From NCBI GenBank assembly GCA_028456385.1, contig JALNQF010000877.1, positions 1-11,943 on the forward strand: DNA of 11,943 bases. The letters are read 5' to 3'. This stretch comes from Ophiosphaerella korrae (Eukaryota; Ascomycota; Dothideomycetes; Pleosporales; Phaeosphaeriaceae). The notes under the pieces are model-generated. The model made no database searches and was not told the origin of the DNA. It saw only the letters and a program-made list of their open reading frames with translations. The position numbers were made by a program, and so were the translations under genes. Positions 1 to 8,332 of the stretch are shown here, piece after piece. The first letter of the stretch is position 1. Every line of letters begins with the position of its first letter.

Positions 1-60
1 TATCTCTTCCTAGGTACTAGCTACTAGTAGTATATTAATCTCTTTCTAAGCTACTTATTT
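1..60 (-). pseudogene. start of Copia reverse transcriptase (cut by the window edge)
   Basis: In the continuing frame the last 20 or so codons read LFKXVAXKEINILLVASTXE (X marks stops), preceded by LLLLXNXKYL. This fits the entry of the RVT_2 reverse transcriptase of fungal Copia elements, where a Pro-rich P-P-P-P-x-x-W-K is followed by H-P, then F-xx-A-A-xx-E and G-T-W/F. The domain itself lies to the left of the window. Confidence 0.6.
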
Positions 61-1000
61 AAAGAGCTACCTATATAAGTATATATATAGGTACTTCTAA
101 TTTTATAGTAGTAGTAGTAGCTTATCTTAATATAGATAAGCTTGTAGCTATAGCTATAGCTTAAGCTAAGTAGCTACTATAATTATAGCGTTTACTATAG
201 TAAGCTCTATATTTAGGTTATAGTCTATTAGTACTTATAAGAGTAGCTTATCTAGTATACTACTCTATTTACTCTACTTAGGTTTATATAATAATAAGTA
301 AGCGCTTAAGCTTTTAGCGCTATTATCTAGCTTATTATTTTAGAGTCTTTAGCTTAATTATATTAGTACTAGCTATTACTAGCGTGTATACTACTAATAA
401 GCTCTAACTATATTATTTAGAGCTATATAAGATATAGCTACTTAATAAAAGATAGTATCTACTTTATTTAGAGCTATAGAAGCTATAGCTACTTAATAAG
501 AGGTAGTTTAATAAGTAGCTATTTAATAAGTTAAACTCTTATCTATTAGCTACTCTAAGGCGCTCGCTTCTCTAGTTAATTATAATTCCTAAGAGCTTTT
601 AGATACTTTACTATATTAATTTCTATAATTAATATTAGTACCTATATACTAAACTCCTCTAGGTTTAGGTATTTACTCTAGAGTTTAAAGGCTACTAAGC
701 TTAAGTTACTCTATATAGATTCTATATAGTTTACTAGCTAAGCTTACTACTTATATAAGATCTACTCCTTGTTTTACTAAGATAGCTAGCTAGCTAGCCT
801 AGCTTTTAGTATTATATAGAGCTCTACCTCTTAGATTTTGCTCTAGGTACTTACTTTACTAGTTACTTTATAGGATTTAAGCTACTTCGCGAAGCTAGTT
901 ATATATCTTATCTTAGGTCTCTTCTATATTACGCGCTACGTCTTTATATAATATATTAATAAGTTTTTAAATCTCTAGCTTTAGAAGCTCTTAATAAGCT
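60..1000 (-). pseudogene. Copia integrase-RT linker (degraded, low complexity)
   Basis: Between the integrase end and the reverse transcriptase start the same frame continues for about 310 codons with no recognisable domain. Copia elements of fungi usually carry a long, poorly conserved, often Pro/Ser/Gln-rich linker here. The frame contains the 51-bp repeat described separately and ends near a run of CTA codons (likely former CCA Pro codons) leading into the RT start. Nothing else is identified in this stretch. Confidence 0.6.
414..507 (-). repeat. 51-bp-period direct repeat within the Copia linker
   Basis: Copies at 414-457 and 465-507 share TATTTAGAGCTATA and a TAGCTACTTAATAA core. The period is about 51 bp, i.e. 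17 codons, so it is in frame. On the minus strand the units read VAIASIALNKVDTIFY and VAISYIALNNIVRAY. A third, weaker unit (YXIATYXTTSY) precedes them on the coding strand. On the plus strand the same DNA also reads as a Gln-rich coiled-coil-like peptide, but the continuous Copia frame favours the minus reading. Confidence 0.65.
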
Positions 1001-1974
1001 TTACTCTTCTTATTATAGAAAAGCTACTTATTAAATATTACGTTACGTATTATAATTACTTAATCTAATTCTAGAACCTATATCCTATATATATTAGATA
1101 CTCTATATCCTACTAGATATCTAATATAGCTCTAAGGGCTTATTTTAAAGCCTCTCTTATTACGCCTAGCTACTTACTCCTTATTAAGTAGATATACGTA
1201 GTAGCTATAGGCGTATACTCTACTCTAATCTAGCTAAAGGTCTACTATAGTAGCTCTTACTTACTTAAGCTAATAGTATCTAAAGTACTATCTAAACTAG
1301 CTATTAAGTACTATATTAAGAGCTTATATATTATAAGCGTAGCTTAGGCTTATATTATATAGCTACGTAGCTACCTCTACTATCTTTAGCTAGAGCCTTT
1401 CTAGTAGGTTAGTACTTATCCTTATCTTAATTACTTTTGTTATTATTTCTTAACTAGCTCTTTTAGCTTTTCTATTTAGCTTATATATATATACTAGAGT
1501 GCTCTTAACTATAATCCTTTCTTATTTAGCTTAAATCTAGAAGCACGTTTTACTTTTCTATAGGAGCGTTACTACTTTATTATCTTACCTAAGTATATAT
1601 ATATAAAGCTTATAGCGCGTTAGTAGTAGCTTTATAATGCTTTTAAATACTCTTATTATTTTTTAGAGTATTTTACCTTATAATAAGTAGGTATAGAGCT
1701 TACTACTATACTTGTACTTAAGTATTATAGTCTAAACCTCTCTAAAGTAGCTAGTAGGTATATTAAATAGGTCTTACGCTACTCGCTAGTATAAGCGTAG
1801 GGCTCTCTCTCTAGGCTACTTTAAGATAACTTACTTAGCGTACGCTGTTAAGTAATACTTATACTTAATACGCGCTATCTTATTAATACGTACGTTTCTT
1901 GCGCTTGTTACTAGCGCTCGTAGTGCTTCTAGTCTAAGATAACTAGCTCTAGCGTACTAGAGCTCTTCTAAGTT
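1000..1974 (-). pseudogene. Copia pre-integrase and integrase domains (degraded)
   Basis: Integrase inserts element cDNA into the host genome. From 1974 downward the frame reads LRLEALRALVTSARNVRINK followed by an IARIKYKYYLTAYAK stretch, which matches a GAG-pre-integrase zinc domain whose Cys/His residues now read Tyr. Next come PRERALRLY and DLFNIPTSYF (1771-1773 is a likely first catalytic Asp, still GAC). The motif usually written NGxAERA reads N-R-K-A-K-R-A; the catalytic Glu codon at 1462-1464 is now AAA (Lys) through TpG to TpA. The C-terminal part has a clear YLVGY (1105-1119), then SNIYRI and LDXVIIIRNVIFN, a hallmark of Copia integrase ends. Order and spacing fit an intact but mutated domain. 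Confidence 0.85.
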
Positions 1975-2074
1975 ACTTCTAGGCGTTATACGCTATAAGT
2001 TAAGCTATTAATTAACTTAATTACCTTAAGTTACGCTTATAATAGTTAGATAAAACGTAATAGGCTTGTATTTA

Positions 2075-2490
2075 ATAAAAGTAAGATTATATTTACGTAT
2101 TAGCGTCGCTAGTATAATACTCTCTACTAGCGTTCCTACTCTTAGAGTTGCGTTAAAACCTTAATACTAGGCTCTAGCTTACTATAATTAAGCTTTAGAT
2201 ACTATATTAATATAAAATCCTTTAACTACTACTACTTTATAAAGTATAAGATTTTCTATATACTTACTATAAGCTCTATTTAGAGTATTCTTAAAGACTT
2301 AAGTACTTTTACTAAGTATTAGAAATACTTATATACTTACTTCTATATAGCTTATACTTTTTACTTTTATAAAGGAGCTTAGTTTTATAAGACTTATTAA
2401 GTTAACTAGGTAGAGAGTAGCTCTATTATTAAGTATAGTACTCTTAGAGAGTAGGTAAGTATTAAAATCTAGCGTTAAGTAGGCTCTAGG
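2075..2490 (-). pseudogene. Copia aspartic protease domain (active site lost)
   Basis: The protease would cleave the Gag-Pol polyprotein. The frame reads TYLLSKSTILNNRATLYLVN, where the family has an I-L-D-N-G-A-T-L-H-like active-site loop. The catalytic Asp codon at 2428-2430 now reads AAT (Asn) and the Gly codon at 2422-2424 reads AGA (Arg). Both are explained by TpG to TpA changes on the coding strand. Further on come VVVVKGFYINIVSKA (family: VVEGFHxNIVSEA) and RKYNLTFIKYKPI, both typical of the C-terminal half of fungal Copia proteases. The domain is complete in outline but dead. Confidence 0.85.
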
Positions 2491-2494
2491 TACT

Positions 2495-2548
2495 AGCTTA
2501 ATAAGTTTACCTAAGTTAATAAGTATACCTAGGTTAATAAGTACTGCG
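2495..2548 (-). repeat. 18-bp tandem repeat, three copies, upstream of the Copia protease
   Basis: Three consecutive 18-bp units (2495-2512, 2513-2530, 2531-2548) share the core TTAATAAG. In the minus frame they give a hexapeptide repeat close to L-I-N-L-G-x. They lie in the spacer between gag and protease, where such linkers are usually disordered. The repeat is in frame, so it probably arose while the element still coded. Confidence 0.75.
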
Positions 2549-2899
2549 TTTAGCTAGCCTAGGTAGACTAGAGCCTTGAATTTAACTAACTCTAAGCTAG
2601 CTTTAACTAGTTCCTATAAAGGACTAGCTTACTTTTAAGTTACTAAGGTTTTAACTACTATAAAGTATAGCTTATCTAAACAAGCCTATATATTTACTTT
2701 TCTATTATTGTCTATTTTAAATAGATTACTAGTAAGCACTACTTATACCTATCTATAATCTTATAGCTTCTAGTAGTAAGCTTAGCTATATAGGTAGTTA
2801 TATTTTAAGTTAGTACTTAAGCTTAAGCTTAGCTTAGATCTTCTAAACGTTGTAAATACGCTAGCTCCTTAATTAGTAGTTTAGAGCTTATACTCTTAT

Positions 2900-3588
2900 A
2901 ATAGAGCTAAGTAGATACTACTAATTTACTTTAGCGTAAGTGCCTTTAAGCTAAGGACTAAGCTCTAGATTACTAATTAGCTTATTATCTAAGCCTAGTC
3001 TAGAGCTAGCTTTAGCGTTAACGCCTCTAGGAAATCTTATACTACAAGCTTACCTATTACCTCTATAATATTATACACGATTATACGCTAATATAGGCGT
3101 AGCTACTTATTATACTAGAGCTCTAGCGATTATTATCCTTAGTAAGCCTTTTATAGATAGGCTTAGTATTAAGCTTAGATAAGATTACTAGCGCTAGTAT
3201 TAGATAGGGCTAGTAAGCTTTTTAGCGTTTAGATAAGCTCTTATAACGTAGCTTTATTATTCGCGAGTAGAGTTATCTTAGCTATTACTAGATAGCTTAG
3301 ATTAACTATAGCGTTTACCTAGGCGCTTAGAGCTCTAAGGCGTACTATTTGCAATACCTAGGTGTCTTTTATAGCCTAGTATTTCTCTATTATAAGCTTA
3401 TAGGTAGCTACTTCTTTTACTATTACTAGGCTCTTTAGTTTAAGTTAAACTAGTTTGTTAGCGTAGATATTAGGGACGTTATTAGCTTCTAGATTAACTA
3501 GCTACTAGATACCTAGCTTAAGAGTATTATAATAGAGTTATATAAACTATACTAGCTATTATAAGCGCTCGTTAAGTAGGGCAGTACC
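2900..3588 (-). pseudogene. Copia gag domain (degraded)
   Basis: This is the N-terminal part of the Copia polyprotein, the structural protein that would package element RNA. Readable stretches include KEVATYKLIIEKY and, further on, a leucine-rich helical part with VIAKITLLANNKATL and DFLEALTLKLALD. They fit the helical UBN2-type gag of fungal Copia elements. In-frame stops sit where Gln or Trp would be expected. The original start codon cannot be fixed because ATG would now read ATA; 3588 is simply where the readable frame begins. No clear CCHC zinc knuckle was found between here and the protease. It is contiguous and in frame with the downstream pol. Confidence 0.7.
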
Positions 3589-3632
3589 TTTATTAAGTAG
3601 AGTAATCTTACTATAAGATATTGTAAGCGTTT

Positions 3633-3790
3633 AAGTAATAGATAAGATAAGATAGGATAAGATAAGAGTATACTAAGCTCGCGATCTCTTGCTATAGTGT
3701 ATAGGATAGAACTATTGAGTAATTTTTAGCGCTAGGCTTATAACTATTACGAGATACGAGCTTAGGAATAAGTAGGAGATAATTATTAAT
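3633..3790 (-). repeat. possible Copia 5' LTR / leader with GATAA array
   Basis: This DNA lies between the readable start of Copia gag and the point where Gypsy integrase homology begins, so it should hold the Copia 5' LTR and leader. On the minus strand it opens near TAATAATTATCTCC (possibly TGATAATTATCTCC before RIP), and TTATCTATTA at the other end would mirror it. The plus strand carries a GATAA array at about 3637-3664. The matching 3' LTR is outside the window, so neither the ends nor a target duplication can be tested. A primer binding site was not identified. Confidence 0.3.
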
Positions 3791-3796
3791 TAAAGA

Positions 3797-4400
3797 GCTA
3801 TCTAAGCTAGGCTACTTATATATAGTAGAGTAGCTCGAATAGCTTATATAGCTTACTTACTACTATAGGCTTACTTAAATTATATAGAGTAGAGCTCTAA
3901 CTTGTAATAGTAATACTTATAGAGTTTCTATAAATAGTATATATATATTAAGCGTAGTACTATAATAATAAATATAAACTAGAAGTTTTTAGAAAGAGAG
4001 AGCTAGTCTAACTAAGTATAAAGAACTTAAGCTTTACTTACTAACTATATAAGAAGCGATTAGATAAGTTTATTAGACTATTTTAAGTATAAGATATAGT
4101 AAGAATATAAGTATACTACTTACTACTACTACTTTACTATTATATTTACAACGTATTTTATATTTTCTTCTTTAAGAGATAGAAATCTTAATTAGGTATA
4201 AAAGATAATACCTAGCTACCTAAAGTAATAGAAGAAGGAGAAGAAGTATAGGAGGTTAAAAGAATCCTAAAGAAACGTAAAAAGAAAAGATAACTAGAGT
4301 ATCTCTTTAGATAGAAAAGATATAATAAATCCTAAGATATATAGACTTTTACTATATATTTTAATTTAGCTTAAAGCGCTTTATAATTAAAACGTATATA
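3797..4400 (+). pseudogene. Ty3/Gypsy chromovirus integrase C-terminus with chromodomain (degraded, 5'-truncated)
   Basis: One plus-strand frame (codon starts 1 mod 3) reads through the end of a Gypsy integrase. Landmarks in order are KLEVFRKRELVXLSIKNL (3976-4029; family: F-x-x-G-x-L-V-W-L-S-x-K-N-L), KRLDKFIRLF (family K-x-L-D-x-K-F-I-G-P-F), YIYNVFYI (4135-4158; family I-H-N-V-F-H-I-S), then a chromodomain from about 4246 to 4390. The chromodomain has EVKRILKKR, LEYLFRXKRYNKSXDIXTF and NLAXSAL, matching the EVExIL, L-x-Y-L-V-K-W-K-G-Y and D-x-T-W-x-P pattern. Chromodomains of chromoviruses steer integration to heterochromatin. Several Trp codons are now TAG. The rest of integrase, RT and protease are missing upstream, where the Copia element begins. 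Confidence 0.85.
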
Positions 4401-4554
4401 GTAAATAGTATAATCTAACTTTTAGCTTTATAGCTAGGTATCTATATATATTAAAAATAAATAATTATACTATAAACTATTTTTTCTCTACTTATTAGAT
4501 AAGCTTAAACTACTTTCTACTTACGTTCTACTTACTCTTAAAAAGTAGAACGTC

Positions 4555-4675
4555 TTAATCTTCTACTTCTTTTTCTTCCTCTTCTTCTTTTTCTACTTTC
4601 TCTTCTTTACTCTTATTCTCTTTTTCTTTTTCTTCTTTACTACTATCTTTATTATTATCTTCTTTATTATTAACT
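4555..4675. repeat. strand-asymmetric polypyrimidine (plus) / polypurine (minus) tract
   Basis: About 120 bases are almost pure T/C with occasional A on the plus strand. Read on the minus strand it encodes a Lys/Glu-rich run (SSKEEKEKENKSKEEKVEKE and onward). On the plus strand it reads as Ser/Leu/Phe. A charged low-complexity protein tail on the minus strand and simple-sequence expansion are both possible. It follows the chromodomain end by about 150 bases, and no LTR border was recognised next to it. Confidence 0.6.
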
Positions 4676-4679
4676 AATT

Positions 4680-5440
4680 CTATAGAAAAGTAGCTATAGT
4701 AAGCTTAAAAAGTAGTTAGTATATACTATATAAGTGTAGTATAGGTAAATATATAATATAGTAAAGGTAGCCTAAAATCTCTTTTAATACTCTAACTAAA
4801 CCTTACTACTAAGCTATAAGGCTACGCTATTTAGTTAAAATAAGCCCTAAAAATTAAGACGTAGTTATAAGTATTTAAGTAGGTACTCCTAAGAGAGTAC
4901 TACTATAAGTAGTAAGGCGCCTATAGTTTAATAGCTCTAAGTTAAAGGTATACTAAGTATAAGTAAGCTTAACGCTAGTATAGCGTACCTCTAAGTTAGT
5001 TTTAAAAGTAGTAGTATTAGATATAGTAGTATTATACGTATTATAAAGCTTATAAAGATAGTTAATACGCTTATTAAGTATAGAAAGTACTTATTTATAT
5101 TAGTTAAAGCGTATACAAAGAGTATATATCTAAAATAGTTACTAAAGTATAGCTACTATAATTACTAATAGAATAATACTAGTAACAACGCTCTTCTAGC
5201 TTATTATATATCTCCTCTTAGTTAATAATACTTTAAGCGTAGTATAAGTAAGTAGTATATAAAGTATTATAATTAGTATACTTAGTATCTACGCTTTACT
5301 TAAAAAGTAAAGCTTAATAGATATTACTCTTCTTAATAAATTTAAAGTAAGGATAGTAAACTATAGTAATAATTACTAAACGTATACTACGTATATATTA
5401 AGTATATACTATAGTAGATAAGAGGATAACTAAAATAACT
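4680..5440 (-). pseudogene. unidentified degraded open-frame traces
   Basis: The minus strand here is more open than the plus strand, but in two frames. Nearer 5300-5100 one frame reads VDTKYTNYNTLYTTYLYYA and EEIYNKLEERCY. Nearer 5090-4900 another reads VLSILNKRINYLYKLYNTYN and TTTFKTNLEVRYTSVKLTYT. Most in-frame stops are TAA/TAG and could be former Gln or Trp codons. A frameshift or a lost intron could join them, and the frames could also run on into the charged tract at 4555-4675. I recognise no domain. It may be part of the 3' end of a nearby retroelement or a separate decayed gene. Confidence 0.25.
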
Positions 5441-5559
5441 ATAAAAGAAATTTTTTTTTTTGTATAGAGTTTACTAAAAGTAAATATAATTATATAAGTA
5501 ATAATCTTTTAATTGTTATTAAAATATAAATAGAATATTATATATAAATATAATAATAA

Positions 5560-6785
5560 TAATATGCCTAATACGTAAGTATAGCGCAAAAGGTATGTAA
5601 ATACTCTTTTCTCTATTTTCCTAAAGGTTTAGGGTTTTTATTAAGTTTGTACTTTAAAGAGCTAGTAAAAATACTAGCTAGAAGAAGAAGCTCTATAATA
5701 AGAGTTTATTAAATACCTAAGACTCTTATAAACTCTAGTATAAGTTAGGAGTAAAGCTAATATACTAAAGATTATAATATTATATAGTTATAATCTAAAG
5801 TAAAGCTAGTACGCTATATAAGTATATAAAAGGCTTAATACTTATAAAGAGAGTAAAGTAAGTATTATTCTTCTTTATATACTAGTAGTACTATTAAATA
5901 CTATCTATTATCCCTTTACTATCTCTTATAGCTTATAGTAAGTACTCTTATCTTCTAGCTACTTCTTAATAATTAGCTATACGTAATTTTATACTTTTAT
6001 TTCTCTATATATATAGTAATTTATATTTAAGTATAATATCTATAATATTTTAAAGTATACTAGATGTTCTAGATCTATTCTCTTATTATCTTATACCTAG
6101 TAACTATCTATACTTAGTTTTATTATTACTAAGATATAGTATACTATTAGTATATATAGTATATAGGCTTTATTAATCTATTATATCTTTTTTATAAAGT
6201 ACTACTATTCTTTTTATATAGGTATTCTTCCTATTATAACTATATATTACTTTATCTATTTTTAGAATATTATAAACTTTATTACCTTTAGATTACGTTC
6301 TTTTTAGTCTTTATACGCTTCCTCTATACTTATAACTAGTAAGTATTTCTAAATAAACTTCTATTCTTTATTTTGTTCTACTATATCTATTATTATATAG
6401 CTATTATAACTATATATATTTAACTAGGTATACTCTATACTTTTTATATTAACTTATCTCTTATCTCTTTTTAGTCCTTTAGAAGTAACTATAGTAGTCT
6501 CTTTATCTCCTACTAGTTCTTTAGTAGTAATTAAGGGTACTAAGGCTTCTTCCCTTTTCTAAGTCTTCTATTAGTAGGTTCCTTAGATATTTTATCTCTT
6601 TAAGCTAATCTTAAATTCTCTCTTTTATTACTACTACTCTATTCTTCTATAAAAACTATCTTACTCCTTATTTACTAAAAAAGTATATATAGTAGTTATT
6701 ATTATAATAAAAGATCTAATAGAGTATTACGTACTATATTTCTCTAGTAGCTACTACTTTCTTTTAGGGCTTAGCTTATACTCTT
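5560..6785 (-). other. RIP-degraded DNA downstream of the minus-strand gag; no pol recognised
   Basis: In a normal Gypsy element this stretch, just 3' of gag on the minus strand, should start with protease and RT. I could not find a protease D-S/T-G, an RT Y-x-D-D or an RNase H motif. One minus-strand frame between about 6380 and 5870 is fairly continuous, with pieces such as SIEEAYKD, KERNLKVIKFIIF, DNKRIDLEHLVYFKIL and REIKVXNYVXLIIKK. I know no family it fits. Either RIP hides pol, or the element is a deleted or non-autonomous form carrying a different ORF. Confidence 0.35.
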
Positions 6786-6789
6786 AGTA

Positions 6790-7894
6790 CTTCTTTTTTA
6801 CTTTTAGTTATCTTTAACTAAGCTTTTTTATCTTTTTTAAGATCTTTACTTCTATAATCTTTTATAAAGTATCCTAGCTTCCTATATTTATAATATACTA
6901 TATCTTTTTTCTATTTTACCTAATAGTCTTTTATATAGTAGCCCTTTTTACTATAATTAAAGTATATAAAGTCTTTGTTCTTTTTTCTCTTTCTATCTTT
7001 ATTAGCGTTAAGGATTATAGGGTCTCTTCTATTATAGTTATTAGATTGTCTTTAATACTTATTTGTTTTCTATTCTTAAAGATTGTTATCTACTTAAATT
7101 ACTTATCTCTTTAGGGCTTCTAGTATCTTTAGTTTCTCTATTTAAATTAATTCCTATTAGATTACTTTACTTAGTCCTTACTTAAACATTAATATTAGGG
7201 ATAGTTTATTCTAATCTATATTTTAGGACGATTATTTAAACTATAATATATATTCTAGAATACTCTTATATTACCTAAGTCTTTTAAGCTTTTCTTCTAC
7301 TTATTACGAAACGTCTATATTACTAAATACTACTCTTATTTATTATACGAAGTATTTATAACTTCTAAAGATAGCTATTATCTTATCTTTTCTTATTCTT
7401 AGGGCTTATAGGGTATAATCTATCTAGTATAGTTTAAACTATCTTATTATATCTTCTTTAAAGTATAGTCTAATATATACTACTTTTTTTTCTTCTATAT
7501 TAAAGTAAGTTACTTAGATATCTATTTAGAGTTGTACTAAAGCTAAGAAGATCCTTAATTTCTCTCTTATCCTATTAAATTTCTTAAGTATAGGTATCTT
7601 AAGTAGTTTCCTTGTCGCACTTATCTCTAATCTCTTAGTAATCTATTCTATTTAGTTCTAATTTACTATAATAGCCTTTATTTAAGCTTTATTTTTATTA
7701 ACGTAGTCTTGTAGTTCTTTATTCTACGTTTCTAGAGTATTAATTATTAGTTATATATCTCCTTTCTTAGTAATTAGGTTGTTTAGGTATATTTTAACTA
7801 CTACCTAGTTAGTTCTATCTAACTTGTAACTACTTAGAGGTACTTTACCTCCTTTCTTAGTTAAGCTTTCTACTATTATATTAGCTTAGACTAT
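6790..7894 (-). pseudogene. Ty3/Gypsy-type gag with two CCHC zinc knuckles (degraded)
   Basis: The minus-strand frame begins within about 45 bases of the LTR at 7939-8332, a usual place for gag; ATA at 7892-7894 may be the former ATG. The N-terminal part reads LTKKGGKVPLSSYKLDRTN and a coiled-coil-like TLETXNKELXDYVNKNKA. The capsid part reads KFNRIREKLRIFLALVQL, then YFNIEEKKVVYIRLYFKEDI and SILEYILXFK, fitting the Retrotrans_gag family. Near the end are two nucleic-acid-binding zinc knuckles at 6854-6964, with perfect CX2CX4HX4C spacing. Every Cys and His of both is now Tyr, the expected RIP product. The length of about 365 codons is normal for gag. No pol was recognised downstream. Confidence 0.82.
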
Positions 7895-7938
7895 ATACTA
7901 CTTATACTTTACTTCTTTTAATAACTAAATTAGTAAGG

Positions 7939-8332
7939 TATTATAAAGTTACTTATTGTTAACTATAAGTAACTACTAGAGAGGTTATTAGTAGATTAAA
8001 AGTAATAACAAAAACTTATATTGTAATCTAGTAATAGGCTATAAATAATAGAATAATTGTTGCGATATTAATGTATTATTGCTCGTAGTTAATAATTAAA
8101 TTACTAATACTATCTTAATAATATACATTGCTACTAACTATATACCTATACTAATCTATTAATCTATAATATAATTTCGTCTATATACTCTATAGATTAT
8201 AGATTATATTACGTGTCTTAATTATAGTTTGTCTCCTAATCTAGGTTATTACCCTACTTATCTTATACTTTGTTAGTACTTAAGTTAAGACTAATTAGTT
8301 CTATCTCGATTTCTCTTATTACACTTATAATA
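7939..8332 (-). repeat. LTR copy 1 (394 bp), probable 5' LTR of the minus-strand gag element
   Basis: This is a direct-repeat copy of the LTR at 9001-9450, in the same orientation. The plus-strand ends are TATTATAAAG and CTTATAATA, consistent with TGTTATAAAG...CTTATAACA before RIP. Its last 40 bases are almost identical to those of copy 2, including 34 identical bases ending CTCTTATTAC (8290-8322). The flanking pentamers TAAGG (7934-7938) and GGTTC (8333-8337) do not match, so it is not a simple solo LTR. The nearby gag suggests it is the 5' LTR of a longer element on the minus strand. No canonical primer binding site was recognised. Confidence 0.75.

Larger units (their letters stand above)
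1..3588 (-). pseudogene. RIP-degraded Ty1/Copia gag-pol polyprotein (left part outside window)
   Basis: On the minus strand one reading frame (codons whose lowest plus coordinate is 1 mod 3) carries gag, aspartic protease, pre-integrase, integrase, linker and the first part of reverse transcriptase in the normal Copia order. I checked that the gag start (3586-3588), the protease active site (2428-2430), the pre-integrase (1972-1974), the integrase Glu site (1462-1464) and the YLVGY motif (1105-1119) all share this frame, so I see no net frameshift over about 1,190 codons. The frame holds many TAA/TAG codons, nearly all where the family has Gln or Trp, as expected from CpA to TpA change. It cannot make protein. 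Reverse transcriptase and RNase H should lie beyond position 1. Family assignment is strong; the exact lineage is not known. Confidence 0.88.

Noticed and set aside
414..560. Plus-strand Gln-rich coiled coil resembling a LINE or gag ORF1
   Set aside because: The minus-strand Copia frame runs unbroken through this stretch from gag to the RT start, so the plus reading is its shadow.
5150..5200. Third LTR copy suggested by AGTAACAACGCTCTT
   Set aside because: Only a short resemblance to the LTR interior; the conserved terminal segments are missing.
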